Part shown: positions 1 to 10,965 of the stretch, piece after piece
Position numbering within the stretch: the stretch's first letter is position 1
Layout of the letters: each line of letters opens with the position of its first letter
Origin: Gracilaria domingensis
Taxonomy: Eukaryota > Rhodophyta > Florideophyceae > Gracilariales > Gracilariaceae
Assembly (NCBI GenBank): GCA_022539475.1
Contig: VCMS01000065.1
Coordinates: 357,054-421,053 of the forward strand
DNA: 64,000 nucleotides
Reading direction: 5' to 3'
Made by a program: the position numbers and the translations under genes
Notes under the pieces: generated by a model
What the model was told of the DNA's origin: nothing
Seen by the model: only the letters and a program-made list of their open reading frames with translations
Database searches by the model: none

Positions 1-544
1 TACATTACTTATATTGTTCGTCCTTCTGTGGTTCAAATATGCCCCTTTAAATCCTACATCCCTTATCACTAATACCTGGCTAAGTTTTTGCTAGATGGAA
101 AAGGGTCATTCCACATCATTAAAGTGCACGATACTAGTAACGAAACAAGTACAAAATTGTGATATTTCTGAAGAACTAAGCCTTTGCAATACTTGGGGCA
201 CCCGTATAAAGTAAGGTAAACCTTTTATGGGTTTCAACCCTTAGTGGAGGTTGTTTTACTGATCATGATTTCTAAGCTCATGTTGTGTTGAAGATATTCA
301 TAGTTTTCTTTACCCACTTGAACCCGTACATATAATTTATGACTAAATCATCCTTTCTTTACTGCAAATCGATGCAACAGCTTCTCGTCGTAGTAAAGTT
401 TTAGAACAGTGCTACAATACCCGTATATGGTCGTTCTTAGACTATTTTTATACTACGAAACACCTTGTGAACATCAATCACATCCTTCTCATTCGTATAC
501 CCACACTCATTTGCAAAACGAACCCTTTCGAAAGCTTTCAAAAC
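1..544. other. Intergenic, no gene recognised
   Basis: I see no convincing coding frame, RNA gene or repeat here. The DNA is moderately AT-rich and precedes the ATG chosen for the HAD phosphatase remnant. It may hold that gene's promoter, but no clear TATA box or other site decides it. Confidence 0.5.
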
Positions 545-1354
545 ATGTATAACTCAGAAGTTAGAGCCCAAGAAGTAACTCCTCAGCAGCTGGCTAACGA
601 AATATTCGAAAATGGCTACGCCGTGATTAGTGATATTGACGGTACTCTGAAAAGAGCTGGGGAGAACATTCCTGCCGAAAGAATCAAATGCATGAAGTAC
701 ATCAATGCACGCGTTGGTTTCGGAATTGCTACTGGGCGAGATATAGAGGATGCCGAGAGTTTCATGGAGCACCTGGGTGGTTAAAATTTTGGCATCTCTG
801 GAAACCAAGGCGCACGGGTGAGATTATCCAATGGTACCGAAATTGATCAGGACCTTGACAGGAAAGGCTACGAAAGATGTGCAGCCAAACTTGAGAGACT
901 TGCAATCTCCTTAAATGAATCGCACGGACTTCACGAAGAGCGTCAACAAGCAGTTGTGAGCACTAGAAATGACAGTGGACTCTCTAACTTCACGTACAAT
1001 GGACTGTCGAAGTGGAAAACAGAAGTTAACTCCGGTATTTCAAAAGTGTTGACATCCTTTCCGAACCTGGTTGCGTACCCTCAAGATGAAAACTGTGACA
1101 TAGCGGACATTCGTTTCACGAAAAATAGTGGGGCGCTAGCCTTGGTTGAAAACGACCCCCAGTTCGACACACATTTAATCGTTGCTTTCGGGAATGCTTC
1201 CAATGATGGCCCTCTATATGAAATGGCAACCCAGGCAGTTCATGTGAAGGGAGACGACCATCCAGCAGCGGTTACATATCTTGTTGATGGGGTGGAGGAC
1301 GTGCATGAGACCCATCAGAAGGGTGGCAGAACTGTACGGGTACAGAAAATATAA
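545..1354 (+). pseudogene. HAD-superfamily phosphatase, one in-frame stop
   Basis: About 269 codons in one frame, interrupted by a single TAA at 782-784. The first part carries HAD motif I (VISDIDGTL; nucleophile Asp and acid Asp both present) and motif II (ATGRD). After the stop the same frame goes on with a cap-like region (LSNGTEI) and a motif IV-like segment (VAFGNASNDGPLYEMA). The order and length fit a Cof/sucrose- or trehalose-phosphatase-type hydrolase that dephosphorylates a small phosphorylated metabolite; the substrate cannot be told. The start is the first ATG in frame (545); the frame is also open upstream to a GTG at 467. The stop falls between motif II and the cap, so a truncated product would lack the cap and motif IV. 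A sequencing error is the main alternative. The HAD assignment is firm, the subfamily is not. Confidence 0.72.
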
Positions 1355-2062
1355 GTGTCAATGGTTTAGAAATGCTCTTGGAATTTGTTTCAAGTGCTAC
1401 GATGCCCGTAATACTTAGCTAGGATATGAGATCTCAGTAACAAACCCTATGAACAGTGTTTCTCGGCCAAATCGGTTCAAAAAACATCCTCAAAGTGTTC
1501 AAAAAATAGCAATGAGTGCCGAATAGTACCCACGGGATGGCCTTGTGCCAACGAGTGATTTTTGAGATTTTTTATTTGGCACCGAACATGTCCGACTGGC
1601 GGTCAACGGATTCACGGCCGTCCGGAAAGGGGCCGCCCTAGTCCACGGCAGTACATCTTCGGCCACCTCTAAGTGTAGTCCACAACCATGCCCTACTTTT
1701 GATTCAAATTTATCGCTGTGTTTTGTCTGTGCAGGCGCCCGTTGGGCACTTTCCTCACTCGCCTCCTGCACAAGCAGACTACCGTCCCGGCAATCTGAAC
1801 TTGCTACCATTCGAATCCCAGCCTCCGCAATGACCGTCTACGTTGGTACAGCTCATTAGCATCGTCCTACACCCAAACGCTCATTCATTGTGCAGCCACC
1901 CTTATGAACACTACCCCAGCCACCTTCATGGGCCCATGATGGGATGATCGCCCTCACCGTCAGCCAATCTCAGGCTGAGCTGCCCCACGCAGGCGGGAGC
2001 CACGACCAACAGCTCTGCTTCGCCGGTAACCGCGTCAGATAGACTGGCATCCAACCAGCTAA
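1355..2062. other. Intergenic, no gene recognised
   Basis: Short open frames on both strands show no family resemblance or motif. The stretch lies between two decayed host-gene remnants and may be degenerate coding DNA. I see no repeat or RNA gene. Confidence 0.45.
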
Positions 2063-2305
2063 GATGTGATTGTTATAGGTGCCAGACATTGCGGCTGTGC
2101 AGCTGCTCTAGCTGCTTCGAAGATCTCCACAAGAACCCTCTTGCTTACCATGCATTTCGATAAGATTCCCTGCCACTCTTGTAACCCTGCCGTGGATAGT
2201 CCTGGAAAGTCTCACTTGGTACATGAGACCGAAGCCTTAGCCGGCTGGATTATTGATATATGTACCACCTATCGACGTAACGAACCTGGTTTTGAAGACC
2301 TTTGA
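2063..2305 (+). pseudogene. MnmG/GidA (MTO1) N-terminal fragment
   Basis: About 65 codons match the N-terminal FAD-binding segment of MnmG/GidA/MTO1, the enzyme that with MnmE modifies the wobble uridine of certain tRNAs. The dinucleotide-binding start (DVIVIGARHCGCAAALAAS) and the following TLLLTMHFDKI and CNPAV stretches are recognisable. Key glycines are altered: the family's GAGHAGCEAA is here GARHCGCAAA, and the usual glycine-rich GGIGKGHL is DSPGKSHL. A TAA at 2060-2062 sits directly before the match, and the rest of the roughly 600-residue protein is absent. It is a dead fragment. Its origin (nuclear copy or transferred organellar/bacterial piece) cannot be told from this window. Confidence 0.72.
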
Positions 2306-3605
2306 ACGAGTGATTGCCACCTACCCATGGTTACTAAGGCTTGCTACTAGAGGTATCTGTCTTTATTATATATGTCCTCCATAGCTTGTGGGGAATATAT
2401 ACGACAAAGACCGAGAGCCTCGTACCAAGCGGGATTATGATCAACGGCTTAAAGTGACGTGTATTCATTCCCTCGGGGAGCGAATACACTTAGCCGTTGA
2501 TCATGTTTTCACTCAGCACCTTACCGTTTTGGTTCTGCTTCAAAGCAACCTTAACCAGAACGTTTACGAGGCGTAATATAAGGCTATACCGGCTTTTATC
2601 ACAAAGCCCGAAACCGAACACACACACATCCACAATGAGAAAGATCAATGCAGTTGTCGAAAGCAAAGAGATAAACGAATTGCGAAGCGTGTCTCGATCG
2701 TTATCATCAACGTCCAAGTACAATGCAAAAAGCCCTGGGAGGCAAATCACCACTCCAGCGATATCATTACCCAGTTAAGCAAAAAGCACTCCTCACGCAC
2801 AGCAAACTACACAACAATATTGGCAACTGTAACAAACGGTACAAGTAGTGAGTGTATTCGGGCTTCGAAGCCCGGGTCATTTATTATGGTGTGGGCCATT
2901 TCTTTCCGACGAAAGCGACGGCATCGTGCTCCTCCACGAACCTGTAAATGTCTCGGTCATGCTATGAGCGGCGACGATATCGTTTGCAGCGACTCGGCTC
3001 TGCGAATTCCTTTTCTGCTGCTGCTCTTCTAGCTATGGAAGCGAAGGGTCTGGAATCGGAGGGGTACGAAGTCACATTCCTTTTTATCTCCATGAGGGTT
3101 GAAAGGCGGGATATTTCAGGTCCACGGAAGCGGGATTAACGATGTACGAGAAGCCTCATTACCAAATCCTCTGTTCACAGAATAGAGAATCATTCTCCTA
3201 GTGTCTACCAATTCATCTCTTCTTCTTTCATGTGGTCATGATGATCTGCTGCACATGATGCGATGATCTTCCTCGCTGTCAGCAAATCTTATGCTGAGAT
3301 GTGACCGCAATGTTCGAAAAAATAAGATCTCTAAAACCAATGAGAGAACTGCCCATCATACGGAGCATTGATTCACACGTTGTGAATTTCACACAATGTT
3401 CGATTAACATGGAATGCCATCACTATCTATCCCCAGCACTGGTAACCAAAGAAGATGGGGTTTTTCATCGTTACTGCGTCGATACCTGATCTCTTTCTTC
3501 GCACAGAACGAAGAAGCAAGTTTGATTGCCCTTACCAGCCCCCGTTGAACACGGATCCCCTTCACAAGCATCAGGCTATCCAACTATCAGGTATCAAAGA
3601 CTGAA
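2306..3605. other. Gene-poor stretch, no recognised gene
   Basis: About 1.3 kb between the MnmG fragment and the aminotransferase pseudogene. Several small open frames (for example 2497-2778 and 2948-3139 on the plus strand) have no recognisable domain and no supporting signals. The only structure I see is the inverted repeat at 2438-2503. Confidence 0.45.
2438..2503. repeat. Imperfect inverted repeat (hairpin)
   Basis: The 12-base arm TGATCAACGGCT (2438-2449) is exactly inverted as AGCCGTTGATCA (2492-2503). Inside it, AAGTG..GTGTATTC faces CGAATACACTT, which lengthens the pairing with bulges. It can fold into a hairpin of about 65 nt. Role unknown; it could be a small foldback remnant or part of a lost 3' UTR. 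Confidence 0.6.
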
Positions 3606-4839
3606 ATGTCCAGTTCTATCTTTGAAACCGTGCCCGAGCCCCCACCAAATCCCATCCTCTCTATATCTGCTGCATATCGAGCAGACCCCTCCCCAAAGAA
3701 AGTAAACCTTGGAGTCGGTGCATACCGTACAGATGATGGCTCGCCTTACGTACTACCAATCGTTAAGCACTTTGAACAACAGTTTGCAAACGATCTTTCA
3801 ACTACTCATGAATACTTGCCACAAGACGCTTTGACGAATTTCAACTATCATTCCGCAGGGCTTATACTCGGTCATGATAGCAGCGCTCTCAAAGAGGACC
3901 GTGTCGTCACCTTACAGGCTCTCTCAGGTACCGGGGCACTTCGGGTTGGCTTTGCGTTCATAGCCAATTTTATCGGAACCCGTCTCGTGTATATTCCAAA
4001 CCTCACGTGGTCGAATCATCGAAATGTGGTTCCACAATCTGGATTACCTCCAACCAAAAACTATCGCTACTTTGAACCCCACACTCGAGCAGTTGACATT
4101 GGAGGACTGTTACAAGATTTGAGCACTGCAATCGAAGGATCCATCGTTGTGTTCCATGGATGCGCTCATAATCCCACAGGTGCAGACCCTTCAGAAGCTG
4201 ACTGGCAACGCATTCTTGAAGTCGTCAAATCGAAGAAACTTGTTCCATTCTTTGATAACGCCTATCAAGGCTTTGCTTTCGGGAACCTAGACACTGATGC
4301 CTGGTCTACTAGACTGTTTGTGGAGTCTGGGATTGACATGTTTGTCGCTCAATCGTACGCGAAGAACATGGGAATGTATGGCGAACGCGTTGAAGCACTC
4401 AACGTAATATTGTCATCATCAGAATCAGTAACTGTAGTCAGAAGTCAACTAAAGCATTTGATCCGGGCCATGTACACCAACCCTCTCGTTACACGAAGTT
4501 CGTATCGCGGCCGCAATAATGTCCGATAAGGAGTCTTTCCGAAAGTGGGAAATGGAGTTGGAGAAGATGTCGGCGGGTATTCAGACGATGAGGACTCGAT
4601 TGAGAGACGCGTTGAACAAAAATAGGGCACCTGGGAACTGGGATCACATCGTGAATCAAATTGGTATGTTCAGTTTTACGGGATTGACGAGTCAGCAAGT
4701 TGCGTTCATGAGAGAAAAATAACACATCTATATGACCGGTAATGGACGAGTGTCGATGGCAGGTCTGACGGAAGATACGGTTGATTATGTTGCTGATGCA
4801 ATCAAGGATGCCGTTGAGAGCGTTGTCAAGCAGGACTGA
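3606..4839 (+). pseudogene. Aspartate aminotransferase, one frameshift and one stop
   Basis: A full-length (about 410 codons) class-I aspartate aminotransferase: L-aspartate + 2-oxoglutarate to oxaloacetate + L-glutamate, PLP-dependent. The start FETVPEPPPNPIL and VNLGVGAYRT are typical. The TWSNH box, the FHGCAHNPTGADP box (PLP-contacting Asn), FFDNAYQGF (Asp and Tyr) and the SYAKN box with the PLP-binding Lys are all present, and GRVSMAGLT keeps the substrate Arg. At 4488-4491 one extra base shifts the frame just before the RIAAAIMSDK segment. In the new frame the C-terminal domain runs on, except for a TAA at 4720-4722 directly before HIYMTGNGR, and ends at TGA 4837-4839. A glycine after GERV is Glu. 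With everything else intact, the lesions look young or are sequencing errors. Confidence 0.9.
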
Positions 4840-4982
4840 TAAGTCTACACTCAAGGTGCGAGGTCGAGGGGGAACGAGTGTGTACTCTCAGTATCATTGA
4901 GGCAGGTATGGTTAGTTGGCGTGTGAGGAGTTACGTTGACGAAAGCAGGTAAATTGTTAGAAAAGCAACGATGCGTTATCTG

Positions 4983-6067
4983 TCATACGGGTCCTTGTAG
5001 GGCTTGTCGTGGCAACGGTAACTTGTTGAGCATGTATTGAATTCGTGTATCTACATCATCAATGGTTGCCTTTGTGACGAACTTGTCCTTCTTGACATCT
5101 CTGGCATTGATATCCAACGTCTTGAGTTGCGCCAGTCTATGCAGATCGGTCTTCAGCCCTCAGGAGGAGAGAAAATGTTGGACACCATTTTCAGCATCAG
5201 AAACATATTGAAGCCAAGTTTCAATAACATGAACGTTGTTCCACACTCCTTCCGGATGCTTGTTCTCAATCAGTCTCTTGAGTTCGAGGCCGCGTTATAA
5301 TACATCGGAATTGTATCCGATCAGAGAATCGATTGGATTGGATGAATCTGTGGAATACGAGACATGGCGTTCACTGTCGTGAACCTCGTTGATATCGTAG
5401 TACCATACGTTCTTGCCCGAGAGAGCAGGTGAAAACCATCGTAAACGCCGTTGCGACCATATTGAATCTCTGGCAGGTCTGTGCAGAATGACGACGGAGA
5501 TGTTGGCGCTGTCTGCCAAGTGATGTAAAACAACGTCTGCAAATGTCTTGACAAACATATAACTCGTCTCCGCATAGGCAACATTCGGCGCAGTAGCCTC
5601 TATAGCTTGTCGAATGGCGGCCAGCTATATCTTGGCTCGTTCGTCAAACGTTTTTTTCTCATGCCTTATAGAATGACCCGTTGCAGATAAGAGCCAGTCA
5701 TCTTAGGCTCCGGTTCATGTTTTGCAATGACATTCTGCGCGACATCAAGAACGTTTCGCAGGTACTTTGACCCCGATCGTTCGGGAGAAACGCAGAAGAT
5801 CAAGTGTCGGCCGTGCCAGAAGTGTGTGTCAGTGGCGAACGAAGCCCTGGTTCTGTACGAATGGGCGGCGCGTTGCGGACTTGGTAGACCGTGCAAGACG
5901 TTGATTACGTGCACTGTGACGAGTATGAGTGCCCATATTGCGAAGATGAGAGAGAGTGAGATGCGCCTGTTGTTGTATGGCACGCCCTTTTGCACGAGAC
6001 GCCGCCACGAGCGCCATAATTTTTGGAGCTGGAGCTTTGCGGGCGGTCTGTCGATTGGCGCGGGCAT
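4983..6067 (-). pseudogene. Sulfotransferase-like type II membrane protein, multiply broken
   Basis: About 360 codons convergent to the aminotransferase, which ends 143 bp away. From ATG 6067-6065: a basic cytosolic N-terminus, one hydrophobic anchor (ISLSLIFAIWALILVTVHVI), then a CVSPERSGSKYL segment resembling the 5'-phosphosulfate loop of PAPS-dependent sulfotransferases, and EPEPKMTG. Further on come MFVKTFADVVL, VVILHRPARDSIW and GYNSDVL. This layout suggests a Golgi-type enzyme that sulfates a glycan, though I do not identify the acceptor. The reading is broken by TAA 5668-5666, a one-base loss near 5645-5650, TAG 5627-5625, TAA 5297-5295 and TGA 5162-5160; the frame then stays readable to TGA 4985-4983. 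It is the most decayed of the four host genes. The family call rests on the PSB-like motif and overall layout. Confidence 0.75.
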
Positions 6068-6229
6068 CTGAATGCCGACGGCTCACGCTTATCTTCTACG
6101 GCGTGTTGGATGTGCTACGACGCGTCGTGTTGTGTCGAGAGCTGCAAGGTGGTGCTCCTCTCGTTTTCGGTTTGCACACCACGTGTATGAAGAGTCGAGC
6201 GTATTTTTGTTCAACAGTGGACGATACCA

Positions 6230-6345
6230 GAACGGGGCGAAAACGAGCCCGCGGGGGGGGGGGTCGGTCGTGTTAGGGTAGCTACCCTAACACGACCAGA
6301 CCCCCCCGCCCGCGGGCATAAAAAAGCACATTTTTTAAAAAACTG
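6230..6345. repeat. Palindrome 1 with TTAGGG/CCCTAA core and G/C runs
   Basis: A perfect 32-bp palindrome at 6266-6297 has the centre GTTAGGGTAGCTACCCTAAC. It is flanked by an 11-base G run on the left, a 7-base C run on the right, and GCCCGCGG / CCGCGGGC arms, so pairing extends to about 70 bp. The TTAGGG unit matches the telomere repeat of many eukaryotes, but it occurs once per arm, not as an array. Confidence 0.85.
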
Positions 6346-6440
6346 GCCAAAACATGCCCGCAGACGGGGGGGTGCGGTTGAGTTAGGGTAGCCACCCTAA
6401 CATAACCGATCCCCCCCACGCCGGCGGGCACGTTCTGGCC
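6343..6440. repeat. Palindrome 2, imperfect, same TTAGGGTAGC core
   Basis: It lies directly after palindrome 1. The centre is GTTAGGGTAGCCACCCTAAC (6382-6401). The outer arms GGCCAAAACATGCCCGC (from 6343) and GCGGGCACGTTCTGGCC (to 6440) pair with mismatches, and a 7-base G run faces a 7-base C run. It shares its core and G/C-run layout with palindrome 1, so the two are probably copies of one foldback unit. Confidence 0.8.
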
Positions 6441-7624
6441 ACATTTTTGCACCATTCCGAGATCTCCCAAAACCCCTTCCTCAACACTTCTTGCACTCAT
6501 TACCATGCACCCGCCGGCGAACACGTTGGCACCGCTGTCTACATGAATTGGCGGGATGGCAAAAAGCTGTACATTAATTAGAGTATATCTTGAGTATTAG
6601 GAGCGCTTCAAAAAACGCTTGAATGGAAAGCGCTACCATTGTTCGCATAAATCTACGTCCACCAAAACCCTTTTCCAGAAGGAACATTTTGAGGCCATTC
6701 TGTAGCGTTTTGATACCTCCCGAAACACAATCGGTTGCATTCCTTGCAACGATTTTGTTGCGAGCTCAGTACAGATCTTTTAGAGATAAATCAACTAGTC
6801 TTTTCATCCAATTGATGCTCAACCAGTAGCACAATACGCGACCTTGTTACAATTTGTGTAGTTTCTGACACACTACACTATCATAGTTAAATGATTTAAA
6901 CTGATCAAAGTGGCGAAGAGACGTACCACCGAAGCGCACCAACACCCCTACGCACAAAAGTGGTAATGCGCCGGGATGAGATGCATAAAAACAGAGTGAC
7001 GACAGTATGTAGCTACTTAAATACTCGCCACCACTTTTTTCGGTGAAGATACAAATTCTACCGATGATGAAGATAAGGTATTATCTAATAGCATGAGCGC
7101 TTCCGCTCTAGCGTTCAATGTATATATCTGAATCTAATTTGTTCGTTGCGACGGTCTGACAAACAGCGATTAAGGCCTCCAACGACCATATAATACCGGA
7201 TTTATAGGAGTAATAGAGCGAGCTCTCTGCGAAACACCATAAATAACTAAATGGAGTCCTGATAGGCTAGCTACTACATGATTTTCAGAGGTTTAGAGAA
7301 CGGGGTTTTTAGCAGCTCTTATATGCTAAATTCATTCAGTATAAAACTCTATAAAACAGAATGGCGACCAGAGTCGTCGCAAAAAGCAAAACAGATGGTA
7401 GCCATGAAAACCGTTCAGCCCGGTGTGCTTGAGCTGGTAGCACATGACTATCGTTCCAATTTTGAAATCGTATCGCTTCACCTTCCGTTAACAAGGCCTG
7501 TCACCAACAATACAAGAGAAGACATTAATCGACGTGTTGCGGAGATGCCGTAAAAGGCTGCCAATGGTGTTAGTTTTTCTTCTGTGGAGAATCGAGACAG
7601 AACCTCAGACTCCCAGTTCTAGAG
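6441..7624. other. No clear gene; possible faint transposon remnant
   Basis: I find no recognisable protein here. The minus-strand translation from about 7280 to 7620 may continue the KDZ/Plavaka-like remnant to the right, but it is full of stops and too degenerate to claim. Confidence 0.35.
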
Positions 7625-9715
7625 CTATGAATTCTTTCCAACGACTTTGTCGAGGAGCGTTAAAGGCTTCAATCTGCCACCGAAGGGACGAAATAGAGTT
7701 TTCGTTACATCATGCGCAACGATTGCACCTATAACTAGTCCAAGCGACGCCCGAGTACTGAGAGAAAACTGTTTTGATTGAAGCCCTGTCTTGCGCTCCC
7801 TATCAGATTTCAAAGAATTCCTTCACGAAAGGAAAACCATGTCAAGGTTTTTTTGTATGCTTTGGCCTCCATCATTCAAAGGAGATCTGCCTTGGTGAAA
7901 GTTCCATTCAGTGACCTGCCTTTCTTCGGCGTGGACAAATCTACACGTAAACCTTTTGCAAAAAAGTTGCATTGCATTGGGGATAGATTTGCGCTTGTAA
8001 AGTTGCTGATTTGAGTACGTATCGTTCGAAATAAACGTGACGCGGATGATTCAATTGCAGTGAGTAGCGTCTCTGACTACAGGTTTTCGATTTCTGGAGT
8101 ATTAATCAGCTTCAGTATGTCTGGATGCAAGTTGCGTAACTGTTCGAAGAGAGCTCTCCTTGTTCCCAACAGACTGCATAGAAACAACTTCTGGATCAAT
8201 CCTAACGTCGAGGTGGTTTCGATGAACGAAGGAATAAGAGATATGTAATCAGAACGCTTGAGAGTACCGCCTGAGATATACTCTCTCTCGCAAGACATAT
8301 ACTTCTTCCTGCCTCGTCTTTCTTTGCATATTCTAGAATAACTGAGTATGTATTTCTAACGCGTTTGGTGTGGTCTTGAGAGGGTCTAGTGAATGAAGTA
8401 AGAATACTACTGCATAAAGATGAGGGAGGGGCCTTGAATCTATGACAGGAGCTCCCCGTTATGGTCACATGAAGAGTTAACAGAATGTCTTTAGCCTCAA
8501 AAATATCCGCACGAAAACTTGCAGAGGATGGCACACTCGATTTAGTTTGTCTTCGCCGATGAACTGAAAACCTTTCTGCGCGAGATTTAGAATGGGCTCC
8601 AGGACTTGACGAAGAGATTCTTGAAGGATTTTCATCCTGGACTCGCGTAGAGACTGGCTAGAAACGAATGGCATTGCGTCTGCTTCAGATGCGGAAACCT
8701 CGATCAGTGTGGTAGGGAAGTATGCCACTACTGTGAGGTCATCACGTATACACTTACGGCGAAGCTGGTCGGAGAAGTTGAGAAATATGAGGTGAAGAGG
8801 ATAGGCGGTAACCGATGTTTGGTTTAGAGTTGTTGAAGACTTATCGGTGTATACCTGCAGAAGACCTACGAAAGATTCACTGTAACTTATTTCTTGGGAG
8901 TACCACACTATTCTACTATCCAAAGAGCCCATGACCATTTCCTTAAGTTTTGAGGTGGCGTCTCTTGCGAGAGAGCCGGACATGGGGTGAGATATTTTCG
9001 TGGAGTGGGTCTAAGGTATAGGGTGGAAGAATGTGTTTTCGTTGTTAGCCAACTGGAACTGTTTCACAAGTGTCTGAACGGGGTCTCTCGTGTAGAGGGT
9101 GGCGCTGAACGTACATCCTTCTGGCGAGACAGTTCTGCGATTGAAACCGTCCTTTGAGGCGTATCGTTCGAAAATGGCGTTCTTCAGTTCTGTACAGCGC
9201 TTGGAACTTGTTATGGTCTCGTTGAATCGCTTTTGCGAGAATCGCGGGTCCCGAAGTAGCCCAATTAGCTCGTCCGCCTCACGATGACCAAGGTTGGAAG
9301 CTACTGAAGCCAGACAAACCGTGAGATAATCCATATGCAAATCACCAAGGGCCTCCTCAGAAGGCACTGGCCGGGAACTGCTTCCGTGTTCTCGCTCTAA
9401 TGACGCGGGACCCGGGGAAGGAGAAACACAATGCGAAGTGTCCGGAATGGGAGGGGCGCACGGAGTGGCGTCGACGATGTCTTCGGACACCGGAGGCTCG
9501 GGAAGGCGACAAGGGGCAGTGACCGTTTCGGAAGATGCGGGCGCGGGCGCGGAAAGCTTGAGACGCTTGCTTCTCCGAATGGCCCGGCTATTGTCGTTTT
9601 CCAGCGCTGCTTTCAGACGAAACGGGCAATGGTTGACATGCTGTTGAAGAGATAAGACTCCTCGGCGAGTAACGAAGGGGCACCCACGCTTCTTATGTGT
9701 ACAGTAGTAGACCAT
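7625..9715 (-). pseudogene. KDZ/Plavaka-like transposon protein, degenerate
   Basis: From ATG 9715-9713 the protein opens with a Cys/His finger-like motif (YYCTHKKRGCPF ... HVNHCPFR), then a Pro/Ser/Glu-rich linker and a segment (DEADELIGLLRDPRFS-like) before an in-frame TAG at 9013-9011. The same frame goes on with IVWYSQEISYSESFVG, VYTDKSSTTLNQTSVTAYP, RKCIRDDLTVVAYFP and GFQFIGEDKLNRVCHP. A frameshift near 8520 moves to ASFRADIFEAKDILLTL and SSCHRFKAPPS. Further pieces can be read to about 7625. The finger, the D-K-T with Y-P spacing and the CHR segment resemble proteins of the Kyakuja-Dileera-Zisupton / Plavaka superfamily. I did not find terminal repeats. The superfamily call is a recognition, not proven. 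Confidence 0.5.
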
Positions 9716-10407
9716 GGGAAGAAGAAATGAACGAGAAACGACGACAAAGACTGCAAGGGAAGGGCGTCCGAAGGGAGAAGGAGGTCGAGCGACAGTCAAT
9801 ATCGACGTCTTGCTCAGAACGGAGAATATATTTTGAGTTTAAATCACGTGCTTTTGTTCAAAAAGGAACGTAGGTACACGTCGACCTCAACACAAGGGTG
9901 CACTTCTCGTATTATCTACCACTGGTTATAAACCTGTGGTTTCCCAACGTTGTAGGCTGTACACTTGTCCAATCTCGCACAGAAAAATAAATCTCTTCCC
10001 TCCGCCGCCGCCGCCGCCCGTCCGACGTCCGACCTTCTGTTACCGTCGTGATCCGTGTCATCCTCGCGTTCTACTCCGCTCCGTGGTACTTTTTTCCGCC
10101 CTCGCACTCGCTACGAAGTGCGAGGGGGGAAAAACGTACGACGGATTACGAAGTAGCGTGCTGAGAATGGATTCCATTAAGCGGACATGAAGCGTACCTC
10201 ATTCTCTTTCTCCGCCCTCGTCGGACGCCTCCATAAAGCGGACAGCATCCGTATCTCACGGATGTATTCCGTGCAGTCTTTCCGTGCAGTGTTTTCGTGC
10301 GTGCTTCCATTTCCTTCTACGTATCTTTGTTCTAAACTAACCAATCCTCACCACGTCTCTTCGCCCTCTGCGACATGTAAACGGCAGGAAAAAGGCTTTG
10401 GGTTACT
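9716..10407. other. No gene; hairpins at 10099-10126 and 10246-10264
   Basis: A short (CCG)n run lies near 10002-10020. CCCTCGCACT (10099-10108) is exactly inverted as AGTGCGAGGG (10117-10126), and flanking TTTTTCC/GGAAAAA extends the stem. CATCCGT and ACGGATG (10246-10264) enclose an ATCTC loop. No protein is recognised. Confidence 0.5.
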
Positions 10408-10552
10408 TTTGCGAGTTACTAGGTCCCTCGACTTTCCTAGCGCAACGTTTCTGTTTTGCTCTATCAATGGTACGTTCTATCGCATTTCAACTGTATCCAA
10501 CGGAGCATTGACTAACTCATTGATACTTTCTGCTTGCGTATACAGGTAAACG
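10408..10552 (+). repeat. 145-bp direct repeat, copy 1
   Basis: Nearly identical to 10780-10925, with only a few substitutions and one inserted T. Both copies end in a pyrimidine-rich tract and GCGTATACAGGTAAA, which looks like a splice acceptor followed at once by a donor-like GTAAA. The copies lie 372 bp apart. Function unknown. Confidence 0.85.
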
Positions 10553-10779
10553 ACCAATTTCATTTCGTCTCTCAAGATCGATCTCTGGCTGTTCGGGATA
10601 GGCGATTCTGGTACTTGGTTGGGACATAGGCTGCTCTCTCGTTTATCGCATCTTGCGGTATGTTTTCTGCATGGGCATTCTTGGTGTCCTTGCTTGTGAG
10701 TTCTCGCTTCGACACCTTTCGCGCTTTACGATGATGGTGGGCTGGTAATCTAACCGATCCCTTTCCTGCTTCTTCTTCC
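10553..10779. other. Spacer between the two direct-repeat copies
   Basis: I see nothing recognisable in this spacer. It separates the two nearly identical 145-bp copies. Confidence 0.4.
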
Positions 10780-10925
10780 GTTTGCGAGCTATTAGGTCCC
10801 TCGACTTTTCTAGCGCAACGTTTCTGTTTTGCTCTTATCAATGGTACGTTCTATCGCATTTCAACTGTATCCAACGGAGCATTGACTAACTTATGGATAC
10901 TTTCTGCTTGCGTATACAGGTAAAT
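10780..10925 (+). repeat. 145-bp direct repeat, copy 2
   Basis: Second copy of the 10408-10552 unit, again ending in GCGTATACAGGTAAA. It is followed within 40 bp by the cluster of hairpins at 10966-11117. Confidence 0.85.
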
Positions 10926-10965
10926 GACTTTTGATGCGGACGTAGCTCACGAGTTGCAGGTGCAG

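Noticed and set aside
2063-2305. Organelle DNA insertion (NUMT/NUPT) as source of the MnmG fragment
   Set aside because: Only one ~65-codon piece with no flanking organellar genes; origin left open instead.
2490-2753. Minus-strand ORF with a hydrophobic segment
   Set aside because: Overlaps the inverted repeat, has no family resemblance and no supporting signals.
9936-10190. Proline-rich ORF near the CCG run
   Set aside because: Produced by a short (CCG)n microsatellite; no domain or start context supports it.
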